DNA from: Muribaculaceae bacterium
GTDB taxonomy: Bacteria > Bacteroidota > Bacteroidia > Bacteroidales > Muribaculaceae
Direction: 5' to 3'
Assembly: GCA_017557625.1 (NCBI GenBank)
Contig: JAFYYG010000047.1
Span: 18,898-82,897 of the forward strand
Length of the DNA: 64,000 nt
Below the pieces are notes generated by a model. That model saw nothing but the letters and a program-made list of their open reading frames with translations. It ran no database searches and had not been told where the DNA came from. This document shows, one piece after another, positions 17,759 to 26,852 of this stretch. A program made the position numbers and the translations under genes. Within the stretch, counting starts at the first letter, position 1. Each line of letters starts with the position of its first letter.

Positions 17759-19093
17759 ATGGCAACAAGAATGAACTGGGAGCGACTTATTTGTGATACC
17801 AGGCTTGGGTTGGAGCATTATAAGGACAGTAAAGCAGGCGTGCGCAGTGACTTTGAGCGCGACTATGACCGCCTAATTTTCTCATCACCGTTTAGACGAC
17901 TGCAGAACAAGACACAGGTATTCCCTCTTCCAGGCAGCATATTCGTTCACAACCGATTGACACATAGTCTTGAGGTATCGTGCGTAGGGCGCTCGCTTGC
18001 CAACGAGATCGCCATCCGACTGCATGAGCGACACCTCCACGAGCCATGGCGCGACAAGCTATGGAACATGGGCGAAATTGTGGCTGCGGCATGCTTGGCT
18101 CACGACTTGGGCAACCCACCTTTCGGGCACTCGGGAGAGAAGACCATAGGCGAGTTTTTCAGCAACGGCAACGGTAAGGTGTTCCAAGAACGCCTCACTC
18201 CACAGCAGTGGAGCGACCTGACCAACTTTGAGGGTAACGCCAACTCGTTCCGCACCCTCGTCCACCAGTTCAAGGGCCGCCGACCTGGCGGTTTCGCCAT
18301 GACCTACTCCACTCTAGCCTCAATCGTTAAATATCCATATTCCTCAAGTCACGCGGGCAAGAAAGGCAAGTTCGGTTTCTTTACCACCGAGAAAGATATC
18401 TTCGAGAAAATCGCTAACGAGTTAGGGATTATCAAGCTCGCAGACGAGAAATATTGCCGCCATCCGCTTGTGTATATGGTGGAGGCCGCCGACGACATTT
18501 GCTATCAGGTTATGGACATCGAGGACGGCCACAAACTGAAACTCCTCACCACCGAGGAAACCATAGACCTGCTCACAGGGTTCTTCGGCGAGGAACGCAA
18601 GGCTCACATGCATGAGGTGATGCAAAATGTTGCCGACCCCAACGAGAAAATTGTGTACCTTCGTTCCTGTGTGGTGGGGCTTCTCGTACAGGAATGCGCA
18701 AAGACCTTTGTCGAACACGAGGACGAGATAATGGAGGGACGGTTCAACGGCTCTCTCATTGATAACATCTCACCATTGCCCAAGCGCGGTTACGAGCATT
18801 GCAGCGAAGTGGCTTTCAAGAAACTTTATCGTGCTGGCTACGTCGTTGACGTGGACTTGGCAGGTATAAGAATCATCAACCTGCTGCTCGACAAGCTCAC
18901 TCAAGCCGTGTTGCACCCTGAGAGCAACTACTCTCAGCTTCTGCTCAACAAGTTTCCGCAACAGTATGATGTTCGCGCAACTACTCTCTTCGAGAAGCTA
19001 CAAGGCGTGCTTGACCACATCAGCGCAATGACCGACGTTTATGCCCTGAACCTCTACCGCCAGCTCGACGGCATCAGCCTGCCGACGGTTTAA
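17759..19093 (+). CDS. dgt: deoxyguanosinetriphosphate triphosphohydrolase (dNTPase)
   Basis: 444 residues of the HD-domain dGTPase family, which hydrolyses dGTP (and sometimes other dNTPs) to nucleoside and tripolyphosphate. Visible features are FSSPFRRLQNKTQVFP (41-56), H69 in RLTHSLEV, the HD pair H115-D116 in CLAHDLGNPPFGHSGE, and H124. The substrate-site segment GFAMTYSTLASIVKYPY and a late YMVEAADDICYQVMDIED with the last metal Asp are present. Length fits the E. coli-like, about 450-residue class. A -7-like TAATTTTG is at 17726-17733; it is divergent from upxY. Confidence 0.94.
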   Translation: MATRMNWERLICDTRLGLEHYKDSKAGVRSDFERDYDRLIFSSPFRRLQNKTQVFPLPGSIFVHNRLTHSLEVSCVGRSLANEIAIRLHERHLHEPWRDKLWNMGEIVAAACLAHDLGNPPFGHSGEKTIGEFFSNGNGKVFQERLTPQQWSDLTNFEGNANSFRTLVHQFKGRRPGGFAMTYSTLASIVKYPYSSSHAGKKGKFGFFTTEKDIFEKIANELGIIKLADEKYCRHPLVYMVEAADDICYQVMDIEDGHKLKLLTTEETIDLLTGFFGEERKAHMHEVMQNVADPNEKIVYLRSCVVGLLVQECAKTFVEHEDEIMEGRFNGSLIDNISPLPKRGYEHCSEVAFKKLYRAGYVVDVDLAGIRIINLLLDKLTQAVLHPESNYSQLLLNKFPQQYDVRATTLFEKLQGVLDHISAMTDVYALNLYRQLDGISLPTV

Positions 19094-19199
19094 TGCAGAA
19101 TGAATAATGCAGAATGCACCCGCACTCTACACTCAACAAAATTATATCTTTTTTGCATTTTTTTAGACAAGAATATAAGTCTTTTTGGTGTATTTTCAT

Positions 19200-19251
19200 T
19201 AAATTTGTCAAATTATTTTCATCTAAAATCTATCAATCGTGATAGTTTTTT
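19200..19251 (+). promoter_or_regulatory. candidate -7 box and leader hairpin before the LRR gene
   Basis: TAAATTTG (19200-19207) is a candidate -7 box. About 20 nt downstream, CTATCA-ATCG-TGATAG (19230-19245) is followed at once by TTTTTT. The small stem plus U-run could act as an attenuator in a leader of about 105 nt; it is short, so this is tentative. Confidence 0.4.
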
Positions 19252-19320
19252 CACACGAATCCACTGATTAACAATCAATTAAAAATCATATTATTAACTT
19301 TTTCAAAAAATTAAAGAACT

Positions 19321-22300
19321 ATGAGCATGAACATTACTCGTTTATCATGGTTGCGTGGCCTAATGGCTGCTCTTGCGATTTTTCTCGCATATAACGCAGC
19401 ACACGCTCTCAAGTTTGAGGAGCTGGGCTACAACTGGAGCACTTCAGGCACCAATGCAACCTTAGTGAAGTACACTATCAGCTCTCATCAGGAGAATGGT
19501 GTTACTATCAAGGACTCGCTCTTCTACACTGGCGATGAGAACAACATCGTCAACATTCCAGAGACTTTTGACCACGATGGCATCACCTACACCGTTGTTG
19601 CTATTGATGCCAACGCATTCGTCAACTGCCGCGACATCAAGGAGATTCACCTCCCCGCCACTTGCGTGAGCTATGGCAACAACTGCTTCCGCGGCTGTAC
19701 AAGTCTTACTAACTACCCTGTTACCGAAACGGCAACAAAGATGGGTAGCGGTACAGTTTGGGAGTGCCCCAATGTAACTGAGGCATTCATCCCTGGCGGT
19801 GTGACAAGCACATTGATTTCCAACCAATTTGCCAATAGCGGTATTCGCAAACTCACTATCATGGCAAGCGGCACACCTCTCAAGTTCAACAGGAACGCAT
19901 TTGGTGCCACTACTGCCGACCTCCCACCACTTGACACCCTCATTATTCTCCGTCAAATGAACACTGGAGACTATGTGAGCAACCTACAACCATTCCACAA
20001 CTATCCTACTATCAAGCAACTTGTTTTGGGTGACAGTATAACTGATATCGCACAAAGCTGTTTTATGGGATGTTCCGGTATTGAAGAGATTATATTTAAA
20101 GACGGCAACGTAATTGCCACTATTGGTTCCGACGCTTTCCAGGGTTGCAACCACCTCAAGACCATTGAGCTGCCAGCAACCATCACTTCGGTGCCTATGA
20201 ACCTGTTCCTTGGCTGCTCACGACTTGAGTCGGTGAGCTTCCTCGGCGACATCACTTCTATTCAGCAGAGCGCATTCAACGGTTGTGCAGCGCTGCACAG
20301 CTTCACCTTCCCAACCACTCTTAAGACCATTGGAGCTTCGGCATTCTACAATAGCGGTCTAACTGGCGTGATTGAGATTCCAGAGGGTGTCACCTCTATT
20401 GGTGCTACAGCATTTGCTGGTTCTAACGCCATCACTGGCATCAAGCTGCCATCAACCATCGCAACAATCGGCAATGCCGCCTTCGGTCCTATCGAGAGCC
20501 TTGCCAGCATTGAACTTGGTGCTGGTAACAGTGCTTTCACTCTCAATAATGGTGTATTGACCAATGCCGCTGGAACTCGTCTGCTCGTGACTGCTCATGA
20601 GGGAAATATTGGCACTATCCTCAACAACCCCACTATCGAGACAATCGACAACTATGGTATGGCATTCTCGCCATATACCGACCTTGACCTCCCAGCTCTC
20701 AACGAGATTGGCAACTACGGCTTCTACCGCGCTGCCATCAAGGAGTTTACCTACAAGGCTGGCATGACAGTTAATCCTAACGCATTCCTCGAGAGCGACC
20801 TTGAGATTCTCAACACCGAGGAAGGTGCTCGCGAGATTCCTCAGAACCTGTGTGCCAACTGTACTAAGCTTCACACTGTGAACATCTCAAGCACCGTAAC
20901 CAATATCTTCCAAGATGCTTTTGCCGGATGTACAGCCCTTGAGCACATGGAGCTGGGCTCTCACATCAACTACATGGAGAAAGGTGCCGTGCCTTCTACT
21001 ATCCAGAGCCTGCGAGTGCTCAACGTCACTCCTCCAGTGCTTGGTGCTGGCGTCTTTGAACCCACCCAGAGCAATGTGCTGTGTGAAGTTGCCGCAACTG
21101 CTGTTGGCGACTACGAGGCTGCTCCACAATGGCAATACCTCAACATCCAGGGCGACCCATCAATCACAGGCGAGGGCACATCCCTTGGCTGTCCAAGTGG
21201 TCTCTACTTCGCAACCAAGGACTGCCGTCTCATGTATCGCGACAACGAAGGCAACATCATTGACACTGAGTTCAACACAGGTGAACATGCTTTCAACATC
21301 CAGAGCTACAAGAACCGCATCTACGTAGCAAGCGCTGGTCACTACTTCCAGTATCAAGGTGCCGACGCTCAAGCCAGCGGCGGTGACGGCGAGCTCTTCT
21401 ACGTGAACAACACCGACGGAATGTGGTATCGTGTTACTGTACTCAACAACGTAGGATACAAGGCATTTGAGGATCCATTCTCGATGTATATCTCGGCTAT
21501 CGACAACAAGATTTACATCGCCGACCGCAACGTTGGCATCCACGAGATGAGCGCCGATACCGTAGGCCTCTATGGTACTCAGCCCTTCTTCATGCAGAAC
21601 AACTGGCTGCCTTACTACAACGACAAGATTACTTATGGTGCCATTGGTGCAGGCATGACAATGCGCGCTACCGACGTGATTGCTGCCGACGGTACTACAC
21701 GCAACAACGTTTACTGGGTTGCCAAGAAGTTCAACGGACAAGGTATCTTCCGCTTCGACAAGAGCATGCTCTACAGCGACGGCACAGGTGCAGACCACCC
21801 CGACAAGCAGTTGCCAGTTTACCTGAACAACGTGCAAATGACATCATTCTACCTTGATGAGGAGAACGGCTACCTCTACTTCTTCGTGCAGAAAGACAAT
21901 GTTGGTGGATCTGTACCAGGTCTCTACCGCATTTCTCTCGCTACTCTCAATGCTAAACAAGAAATGGCTACAGTAGCTGAAGATGCAGTTCTTATCGACA
22001 ACTCTCCTATCCTGCTCGAAGGCTCTGGCGACGAGATTACCGGCATCACCCAAATCACTGGCGACGGAGAGAACATCTATTGGGCTTACATCTCATGTGG
22101 TGAAGGAACAGCGGTTCCTGACATGGTGGCTTATGACGCTGCTAACCCATTGCACCAGACTGGTATCAAGATGATCAGCGCTAAACCTGAGAACGCAACG
22201 GTAGTACCTCCTATCACTTACGCTGTTGAAGGCATCGCCGCCTATGGTGTTACCACTGCCAAGTTTGAGGCACCTGTAGTAGTTATTCGTGGCGACGTTA

Positions 22301-22461
22301 ACGGTGATGGCGAGGTTACTGCTGCCGACGTAACATTGCTCTACAACATTATGCTGAGCGATGATTGGGACGGCGCAGTTTATCCTGATCAGAATGGTGA
22401 TGGCGAGGTTACCTCTGCCGATGTAACTGCTGTTTACAATGTCCTTCTTGGAATTAATTAA
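19321..22461 (+). CDS. BspA-like leucine-rich repeat surface protein with C-terminal dockerin
   Basis: 1046 residues. Signal peptide 1-29 (LAYNAAHA). Residues about 55-570 form LRR_5/BspA-type repeats of about 23 residues with the pattern xxIGxxAFxxCxxLxxIxLPxxVTSI, for example TIGSDAFQGCNHLKTIELP and SIQQSAFNGCAALHSFTFP. A following domain (about 620-970), starting SGLYFATKDCRLMYRDNEG, resembles a propeller-like read-out domain. The C-terminus (about 991-1046) is a dockerin pair with DVNGDGEVTAADVTLLYN and DQNGDGEVTSADVTAVYN. BspA proteins bind host or bacterial surface partners. Here the LRR array would be cargo for a cohesin-like receptor. ATG 19321 and 19327 are equally possible. Confidence 0.87.
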   Translation: MSMNITRLSWLRGLMAALAIFLAYNAAHALKFEELGYNWSTSGTNATLVKYTISSHQENGVTIKDSLFYTGDENNIVNIPETFDHDGITYTVVAIDANAFVNCRDIKEIHLPATCVSYGNNCFRGCTSLTNYPVTETATKMGSGTVWECPNVTEAFIPGGVTSTLISNQFANSGIRKLTIMASGTPLKFNRNAFGATTADLPPLDTLIILRQMNTGDYVSNLQPFHNYPTIKQLVLGDSITDIAQSCFMGCSGIEEIIFKDGNVIATIGSDAFQGCNHLKTIELPATITSVPMNLFLGCSRLESVSFLGDITSIQQSAFNGCAALHSFTFPTTLKTIGASAFYNSGLTGVIEIPEGVTSIGATAFAGSNAITGIKLPSTIATIGNAAFGPIESLASIELGAGNSAFTLNNGVLTNAAGTRLLVTAHEGNIGTILNNPTIETIDNYGMAFSPYTDLDLPALNEIGNYGFYRAAIKEFTYKAGMTVNPNAFLESDLEILNTEEGAREIPQNLCANCTKLHTVNISSTVTNIFQDAFAGCTALEHMELGSHINYMEKGAVPSTIQSLRVLNVTPPVLGAGVFEPTQSNVLCEVAATAVGDYEAAPQWQYLNIQGDPSITGEGTSLGCPSGLYFATKDCRLMYRDNEGNIIDTEFNTGEHAFNIQSYKNRIYVASAGHYFQYQGADAQASGGDGELFYVNNTDGMWYRVTVLNNVGYKAFEDPFSMYISAIDNKIYIADRNVGIHEMSADTVGLYGTQPFFMQNNWLPYYNDKITYGAIGAGMTMRATDVIAADGTTRNNVYWVAKKFNGQGIFRFDKSMLYSDGTGADHPDKQLPVYLNNVQMTSFYLDEENGYLYFFVQKDNVGGSVPGLYRISLATLNAKQEMATVAEDAVLIDNSPILLEGSGDEITGITQITGDGENIYWAYISCGEGTAVPDMVAYDAANPLHQTGIKMISAKPENATVVPPITYAVEGIAAYGVTTAKFEAPVVVIRGDVNGDGEVTAADVTLLYNIMLSDDWDGAVYPDQNGDGEVTSADVTAVYNVLLGIN

Positions 22462-22474
22462 TCTCCTAATAATT

Positions 22475-22515
22475 AAAAAGTGTGCCAACCTGAAGTGGGG
22501 ATGGCACACTTTTTT
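22475..22515 (+). terminator. intrinsic terminator after the LRR gene
   Basis: AAAAAGTGTGCCA pairs with TGGCACACTTTTT across a short loop, and the right arm runs into a T8 tract ending near 22515. The rest of this 288-bp gap holds only the -7 candidate near 22715. Confidence 0.85.
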
Positions 22516-22714
22516 TTGCTGTATTACAGACTGATTTTTATCCATTCAGAAACGTTTTACTTATGAAAACCCGTGCGACAAAAGGATGCTTCGATGACCA
22601 ACACCGAGATCACTGTTGTATAATATATTTCTCAGTACCTAATCTAACTAAAGACTAAAGAGAGATTTTTTCAACAAGACCATTCTTTTTGTGTGAACTT
22701 TTCTTTTTTTTGCT

Positions 22715-22722
22715 TACCTTTG
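22715..22722 (+). promoter_or_regulatory. candidate -7 box for the M6 protease gene
   Basis: TACCTTTG matches TAnnTTTG. A TTTG at 22688-22691 is 23 nt upstream, slightly longer than the usual spacer. Confidence 0.5.
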
Positions 22723-22749
22723 TGCCCAAAACATTATTATCTATAAAAC

Positions 22750-24963
22750 ATGAAAAAATTATCTTTATTTCTGATGGCATTTCTTACCGCCATCTTGGCG
22801 AGCGCAGAGCCCGCCAACCCCACACCCATCAACGTGACGCAGCCCGATGGCTCCACGCTACAGCTCATTTTGGTGGGTGACGAGTTCTATCACTTCAACA
22901 CTACTATCGATGGATACACCATCGTCAACATTAATGGCACATGGGAATATGCCACCAAAGACGGCGAGAGATTGGTGTCGTCGGGAGTGATGGCGCATAA
23001 CCCCGCCTCGCGCGACACCAAGGAGATGCAACTGGTGGCCTCACTCGATAAGCGACTTGTTGACAAGGCTGCGACTACCCAAGCACGCGAGAATCGCGCT
23101 ACTCGCGACAAGAAGAACCAACAAAACCGCGATAATAGAGAGCCAGTAGTTGACTACAGCGCCTTCCGTGGTCTTATTGTCCTTATCAATTTCAACGATA
23201 GGCAGTTCTTGATGGACAACCCAAACGATTTCTACAACCAGCTGTGCAATACCGAGAACTACACAGGATTCTACCATAATGGACGTTTCCAGAGATGCAC
23301 TGGCAGTGTGCGAGACTATTACTACGACAACTCAATGGGACAATTCGACCCGAATTTTGATATCGCAGGTCCTGTAAACCTTAACTACTCCTGCTATGAA
23401 GGCAACGACAAAGCGAGAGAGATTTTCAAGGCAGCCCTGGATTCCATTGACGACCAAGTGGATTTCTCGCTCTATGATGCCGACAACGACGGCGAAATCG
23501 ACATGGTGTTCTTCTTAGTGGCGGGATATGCCTCAAGCTACAGCGGAAACAACAGCGGCTACCTGTGGCCACACATGAGTTACCTGATTGACTGGTGGTC
23601 GGGGTGGCCTCCACAACCATATATTTATGACGGCAAAAGAATGGGAACCTACGCCTCCTCGTGCGAGATTTATGGTTGGGAATCTCAACATTCCACTATG
23701 CCTAACGCTATCGGCACCATCTGTCATGAGTTCGGACACGTGCTGGGACTCCCTGACCTTTACGACACCGACTACAGTGACAGCGGTGGCGAGAGCAACC
23801 ATCCCGGCGATTGGGACGTGATGGCTGGAGGAAGTTACTCTAACTACGGACGCACACCAGTGGGCTACAGCCTGTGGGAACGTATGGAATTAGGTTTTAC
23901 TGACACACCTGAAGAACTCATATTAGGCGAAAAGACTCTCTCGGCATTGAACGAGAGCAACACGGGCTATATGATGCAGTCGCCCAGCGAATTTGAGTTT
24001 TTCCTCTTTGAGAATCGACAGCCCAACAAGTGGGATGCCGCTCTGCCAGGACATGGATTGGTGATTACACGTGTCGATTACAGTAACGAAGAAGTGTGGT
24101 GGAGCAACGAAGTGAACTGCAATCCCTCACACAACTATTACGAGCTCATTCGCTCTTCAGGTGCTGGCTCTGGAGAGGTTCCCTTCCCAGGCTCGAGAAA
24201 TGTGACACTTATCAACTCATCCACCTACCCAGCACTCGTAACTTGGGCTGAAGAGCCTTGTCAGTTCGGATTGAATAATATCAGCGAGGACAACAGCATA
24301 ATCACCTTTAATGTTGTCAATGATGTTCCGCCATTAAATATTGTCGAAGACTTTGAGCTAATGCAAACGGGACTTCCCGCTAATGCCACCAATGTGCAAG
24401 GCAACTTCGCCACCTGGAACTTCCCAAAAGCCGATGTGGTGGATTATAACGGTCAGCACGCCGCTTCGCTGCAAATGCCCGGAGGCATCGCAATGAACAG
24501 CGACATCGATGTGCAGGCCATCAAAATTTCTCTTAACGCCGTCAACACATCAACCACAGCATCAAAGATCCAGCTCTACTATTCTACCGATGAGGGAGCG
24601 ACATGGACCTCTATAGGCACCGAGTCGGTGAAAGCTAATTCTGATGAGGCCATATCCTGGCGCCTCAATCTTTCCAAACAACCCATGCGATTTAAAATAA
24701 ATCGCACTTCGGGTGCCAAGAATGTGAATCTCATAATCGACAACATAACCATACATTATATTGGCAAAGATAATATTCCTGGCGACGTGAACGGGGATGG
24801 CGTGGTGACAGCAGCCGACGTGACAGCACTCTACGACTTCCTCCTCAACGGAGACATCACGCACCTGATCAACGGCGACCAAAATGGTGACCAAAATATC
24901 ACCGCCAGCGACGTGACAGCAGTTTATGACGTTTTGCTAGGAATAAATGAAGGCATTCAATAA
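22750..24963 (+). CDS. secreted M6-family metalloprotease with C-terminal dockerin
   Basis: 737 residues. A signal peptide (1-18, LASAEP) and propeptide-like region precede an M6 peptidase domain. The zinc motif CHEFGHVLGLPDLYDTD (HExxHxxGxxD) is near residues 325-342, with DWDVMAGGSYSNYGRTPVG downstream as the Met-turn region. A jelly-roll-like domain about 545-670 starts with a VEDFE-type strand (IVEDFELMQTGLP). The C-terminus, about 678-735, is a dockerin pair with DVNGDGVVTAADVTALYD and DQNGDQNITASDVTAVYD. M6 (immune inhibitor A-like) enzymes degrade host or dietary proteins outside the cell. Zinc ligands are intact, so it is probably active. The dockerin suggests assembly onto a cohesin-like scaffold. 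Confidence 0.92.
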   Translation: MKKLSLFLMAFLTAILASAEPANPTPINVTQPDGSTLQLILVGDEFYHFNTTIDGYTIVNINGTWEYATKDGERLVSSGVMAHNPASRDTKEMQLVASLDKRLVDKAATTQARENRATRDKKNQQNRDNREPVVDYSAFRGLIVLINFNDRQFLMDNPNDFYNQLCNTENYTGFYHNGRFQRCTGSVRDYYYDNSMGQFDPNFDIAGPVNLNYSCYEGNDKAREIFKAALDSIDDQVDFSLYDADNDGEIDMVFFLVAGYASSYSGNNSGYLWPHMSYLIDWWSGWPPQPYIYDGKRMGTYASSCEIYGWESQHSTMPNAIGTICHEFGHVLGLPDLYDTDYSDSGGESNHPGDWDVMAGGSYSNYGRTPVGYSLWERMELGFTDTPEELILGEKTLSALNESNTGYMMQSPSEFEFFLFENRQPNKWDAALPGHGLVITRVDYSNEEVWWSNEVNCNPSHNYYELIRSSGAGSGEVPFPGSRNVTLINSSTYPALVTWAEEPCQFGLNNISEDNSIITFNVVNDVPPLNIVEDFELMQTGLPANATNVQGNFATWNFPKADVVDYNGQHAASLQMPGGIAMNSDIDVQAIKISLNAVNTSTTASKIQLYYSTDEGATWTSIGTESVKANSDEAISWRLNLSKQPMRFKINRTSGAKNVNLIIDNITIHYIGKDNIPGDVNGDGVVTAADVTALYDFLLNGDITHLINGDQNGDQNITASDVTAVYDVLLGINEGIQ

Positions 24964-24987
24964 TCATTGCATAATGATGTATATTAC

Positions 24988-25018
24988 AAAAACAAGCGCC
25001 GTTGAGCGCTTGTTTTTT
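24988..25018 (+). terminator. intrinsic terminator between convergent genes
   Basis: AAACAAGCGC pairs with GCGCTTGTTT across CGTTGA, followed by a T-rich run. It lies between the M6 protease gene and the leftward propeller gene. Confidence 0.85.
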
Positions 25019-25073
25019 GTATAATATTAAATTGTTCATCATACTTTATCCCAATAATAAATTGTGCATTGAA

Positions 25074-26654
25074 TTATTCCAGGTGGAAACGGTATATTCC
25101 GCCGTCACGGCCACCAACTACCAGAGTGTTGCCTATCACTACTGGTGAGGACTCAAAGTTGCTTGAGAGGACTTCATCAAAAAGCAGGTCGCCAGTCTTC
25201 CCGTTGAACAGATAGAGATGCCCGCTGGAGTTACCGATGACAACAAACAGTTCATTATTCTCGTTATAGAACCCCACAGGAGACGACCAGGCGTAGAAGT
25301 TGAGCGTCTTGCGGTAAAGGAGTTTGCCTGTATTCTTGTCGAAGGCGAGGAACTCAGAAGTGCTCTTACCATCGAGCTGGTTGAACGAGGCAAAAATCAT
25401 ATCTTTGCAGTTGCCGTCACCAATCAGGGGAGTGCAGTACAGACCGCCATCAAAGTGCTTGTCGCCCTGCATGCTGCGTCGGCTCGGACATGACCATTCC
25501 CACACTTTCGAGCCGTTCAATCCGTTGAGTTTCACAAAATGCGTCTGAGCATTAGCGCCTGACTGCTGATCAACTTCACAACCACAGTAGAGATAAGGCA
25601 CTCCGTTCTCCACTTCTAGCACTATTGAGCCGTCGATGTCATCGTGATTGTCGTAGTGCCACACAGGCTTCATGGTGTTGAGGTTGATGCACAAGATATC
25701 GCCATGGTTATCGCCCACAAAGCCATAGTTCTTATATACTGCCATGCTCGACTCTATGCCAGCACCGCCGTCACCCTTGACGACATATCGCAATGCACTG
25801 TGCATCTTGAGCTGACCATTACCCAAGCGTACATATTTATAGATTGTGCCATTCTCACCTGGCCAGAACAAGAACTGCCCCGCAACGATTGGCGACGAGT
25901 CGTAGGCGCCCCAACTGCGCTTGGCCTTGGGGTCACGTCCCCAGGTATAAGCAATCTGGTGAGTGTTCAGGTCAATTCCAAGATGTCCGAATGGCTGGTT
26001 GTCGGGGATGCCGTGCCCCACATAGAGGCTGCCGTTCAATGCTGGGTCGAGCGACACCGAGCCTTTTATGGGATTTCCAACATCCAATGGGCTACGGCTT
26101 TGCTTGCCAGTGGCATAGTCAAGGAAATAGACCTCGCCGCACAGCGAGCCAACTATTATCTCCTCGTTGCTTAAGTTGGCGGTTATCTCAGGCGAAGTTT
26201 TTTTGAAATTCTCCACTTGAGCGTCGCTCCATTTGATATAGACCGGTTCTCCGGTCCATCCCGAGCCACCGCCCCATTTGCCCTTGACAGCGGTGTGTGC
26301 CACCCAGTCACGCACAATCTTGCTTGGTGTGCCCTTCACCGTGCCGCTGTATCGGCGCGCGTCACGCTTTGGACCGCCACGGAAGGTGAGAATACCATCC
26401 ACACCCTCATAGGGGTCGGCCAGGCTGTTGAGAGTGCCGCTTGTGGCAGTGTCGAGCACTTCCACGTTATATGTGAGGTCTTCCACGCTCTGAAATGCTG
26501 TGTCGGGTAGCATCACATTATCGACTTCAGCTTGTTTTATGCTGTCAGAATCTTTTACTGCGCTACTTGTTGTTATGCCTTTACAGGCGGGGAATGTAGC
26601 GGTTATCAGCATCAATGCCACGACCGCCAGTCCAGACCTTTTTTTTCTTGTCAT
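25074..26654 (-). CDS. PQQ-type beta-propeller lipoprotein
   Basis: 526 residues from ATG 26654 (MTRKKRSGLAV); an upstream in-frame TTG is less likely. The N-terminus is a lipoprotein signal with a lipobox around TATFPACKG. The body is a beta-propeller of PQQ/BamB-like blades: recurrent VGSLCGEVYFLDYATGK, NGTIYKYVRLGNGQ, GDILCINLNTMKPVW, LAFDKNTGKLLY and GHLYLFNGKTGDLLF. The C-terminus closes the ring with GRDGGIYRFHLE. No quinoprotein catalytic residues are recognisable, so it is probably a binding or scaffold propeller on the periplasmic or outer membrane. A -7-like CAAAGATA is at 26682-26689. It lies alone between two dockerin genes; a link with them is not shown. Confidence 0.85.
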   Translation of the reverse strand: MTRKKRSGLAVVALMLITATFPACKGITTSSAVKDSDSIKQAEVDNVMLPDTAFQSVEDLTYNVEVLDTATSGTLNSLADPYEGVDGILTFRGGPKRDARRYSGTVKGTPSKIVRDWVAHTAVKGKWGGGSGWTGEPVYIKWSDAQVENFKKTSPEITANLSNEEIIVGSLCGEVYFLDYATGKQSRSPLDVGNPIKGSVSLDPALNGSLYVGHGIPDNQPFGHLGIDLNTHQIAYTWGRDPKAKRSWGAYDSSPIVAGQFLFWPGENGTIYKYVRLGNGQLKMHSALRYVVKGDGGAGIESSMAVYKNYGFVGDNHGDILCINLNTMKPVWHYDNHDDIDGSIVLEVENGVPYLYCGCEVDQQSGANAQTHFVKLNGLNGSKVWEWSCPSRRSMQGDKHFDGGLYCTPLIGDGNCKDMIFASFNQLDGKSTSEFLAFDKNTGKLLYRKTLNFYAWSSPVGFYNENNELFVVIGNSSGHLYLFNGKTGDLLFDEVLSSNFESSPVVIGNTLVVGGRDGGIYRFHLE

Positions 26655-26799
26655 TACAATTTGTTTTATTGATTTTAGCTGCAAAGATAGATGTAAAAAA
26701 CCTAATAACGACCATTTTTTTACTTTTTCTTTAAAAAACTGGTGATAAATTGATCTTTATCGCAAATTTATTACTACTTTTACAACTTTAATTATCTTG

Positions 26800-26817
26800 C
26801 AGACGAGACAGGTCTCG
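26800..26817. repeat. perfect-arm palindrome upstream of the 26853 gene
   Basis: ACGAGAC-AG-GTCTCGT in the leader before the 26853 start. It looks like a short dispersed palindrome or operator rather than a terminator, since no T-run follows. Confidence 0.4.
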
Positions 26818-26852
26818 TCCCTACAATGTCGAATCTTTCAATCATCATCACA

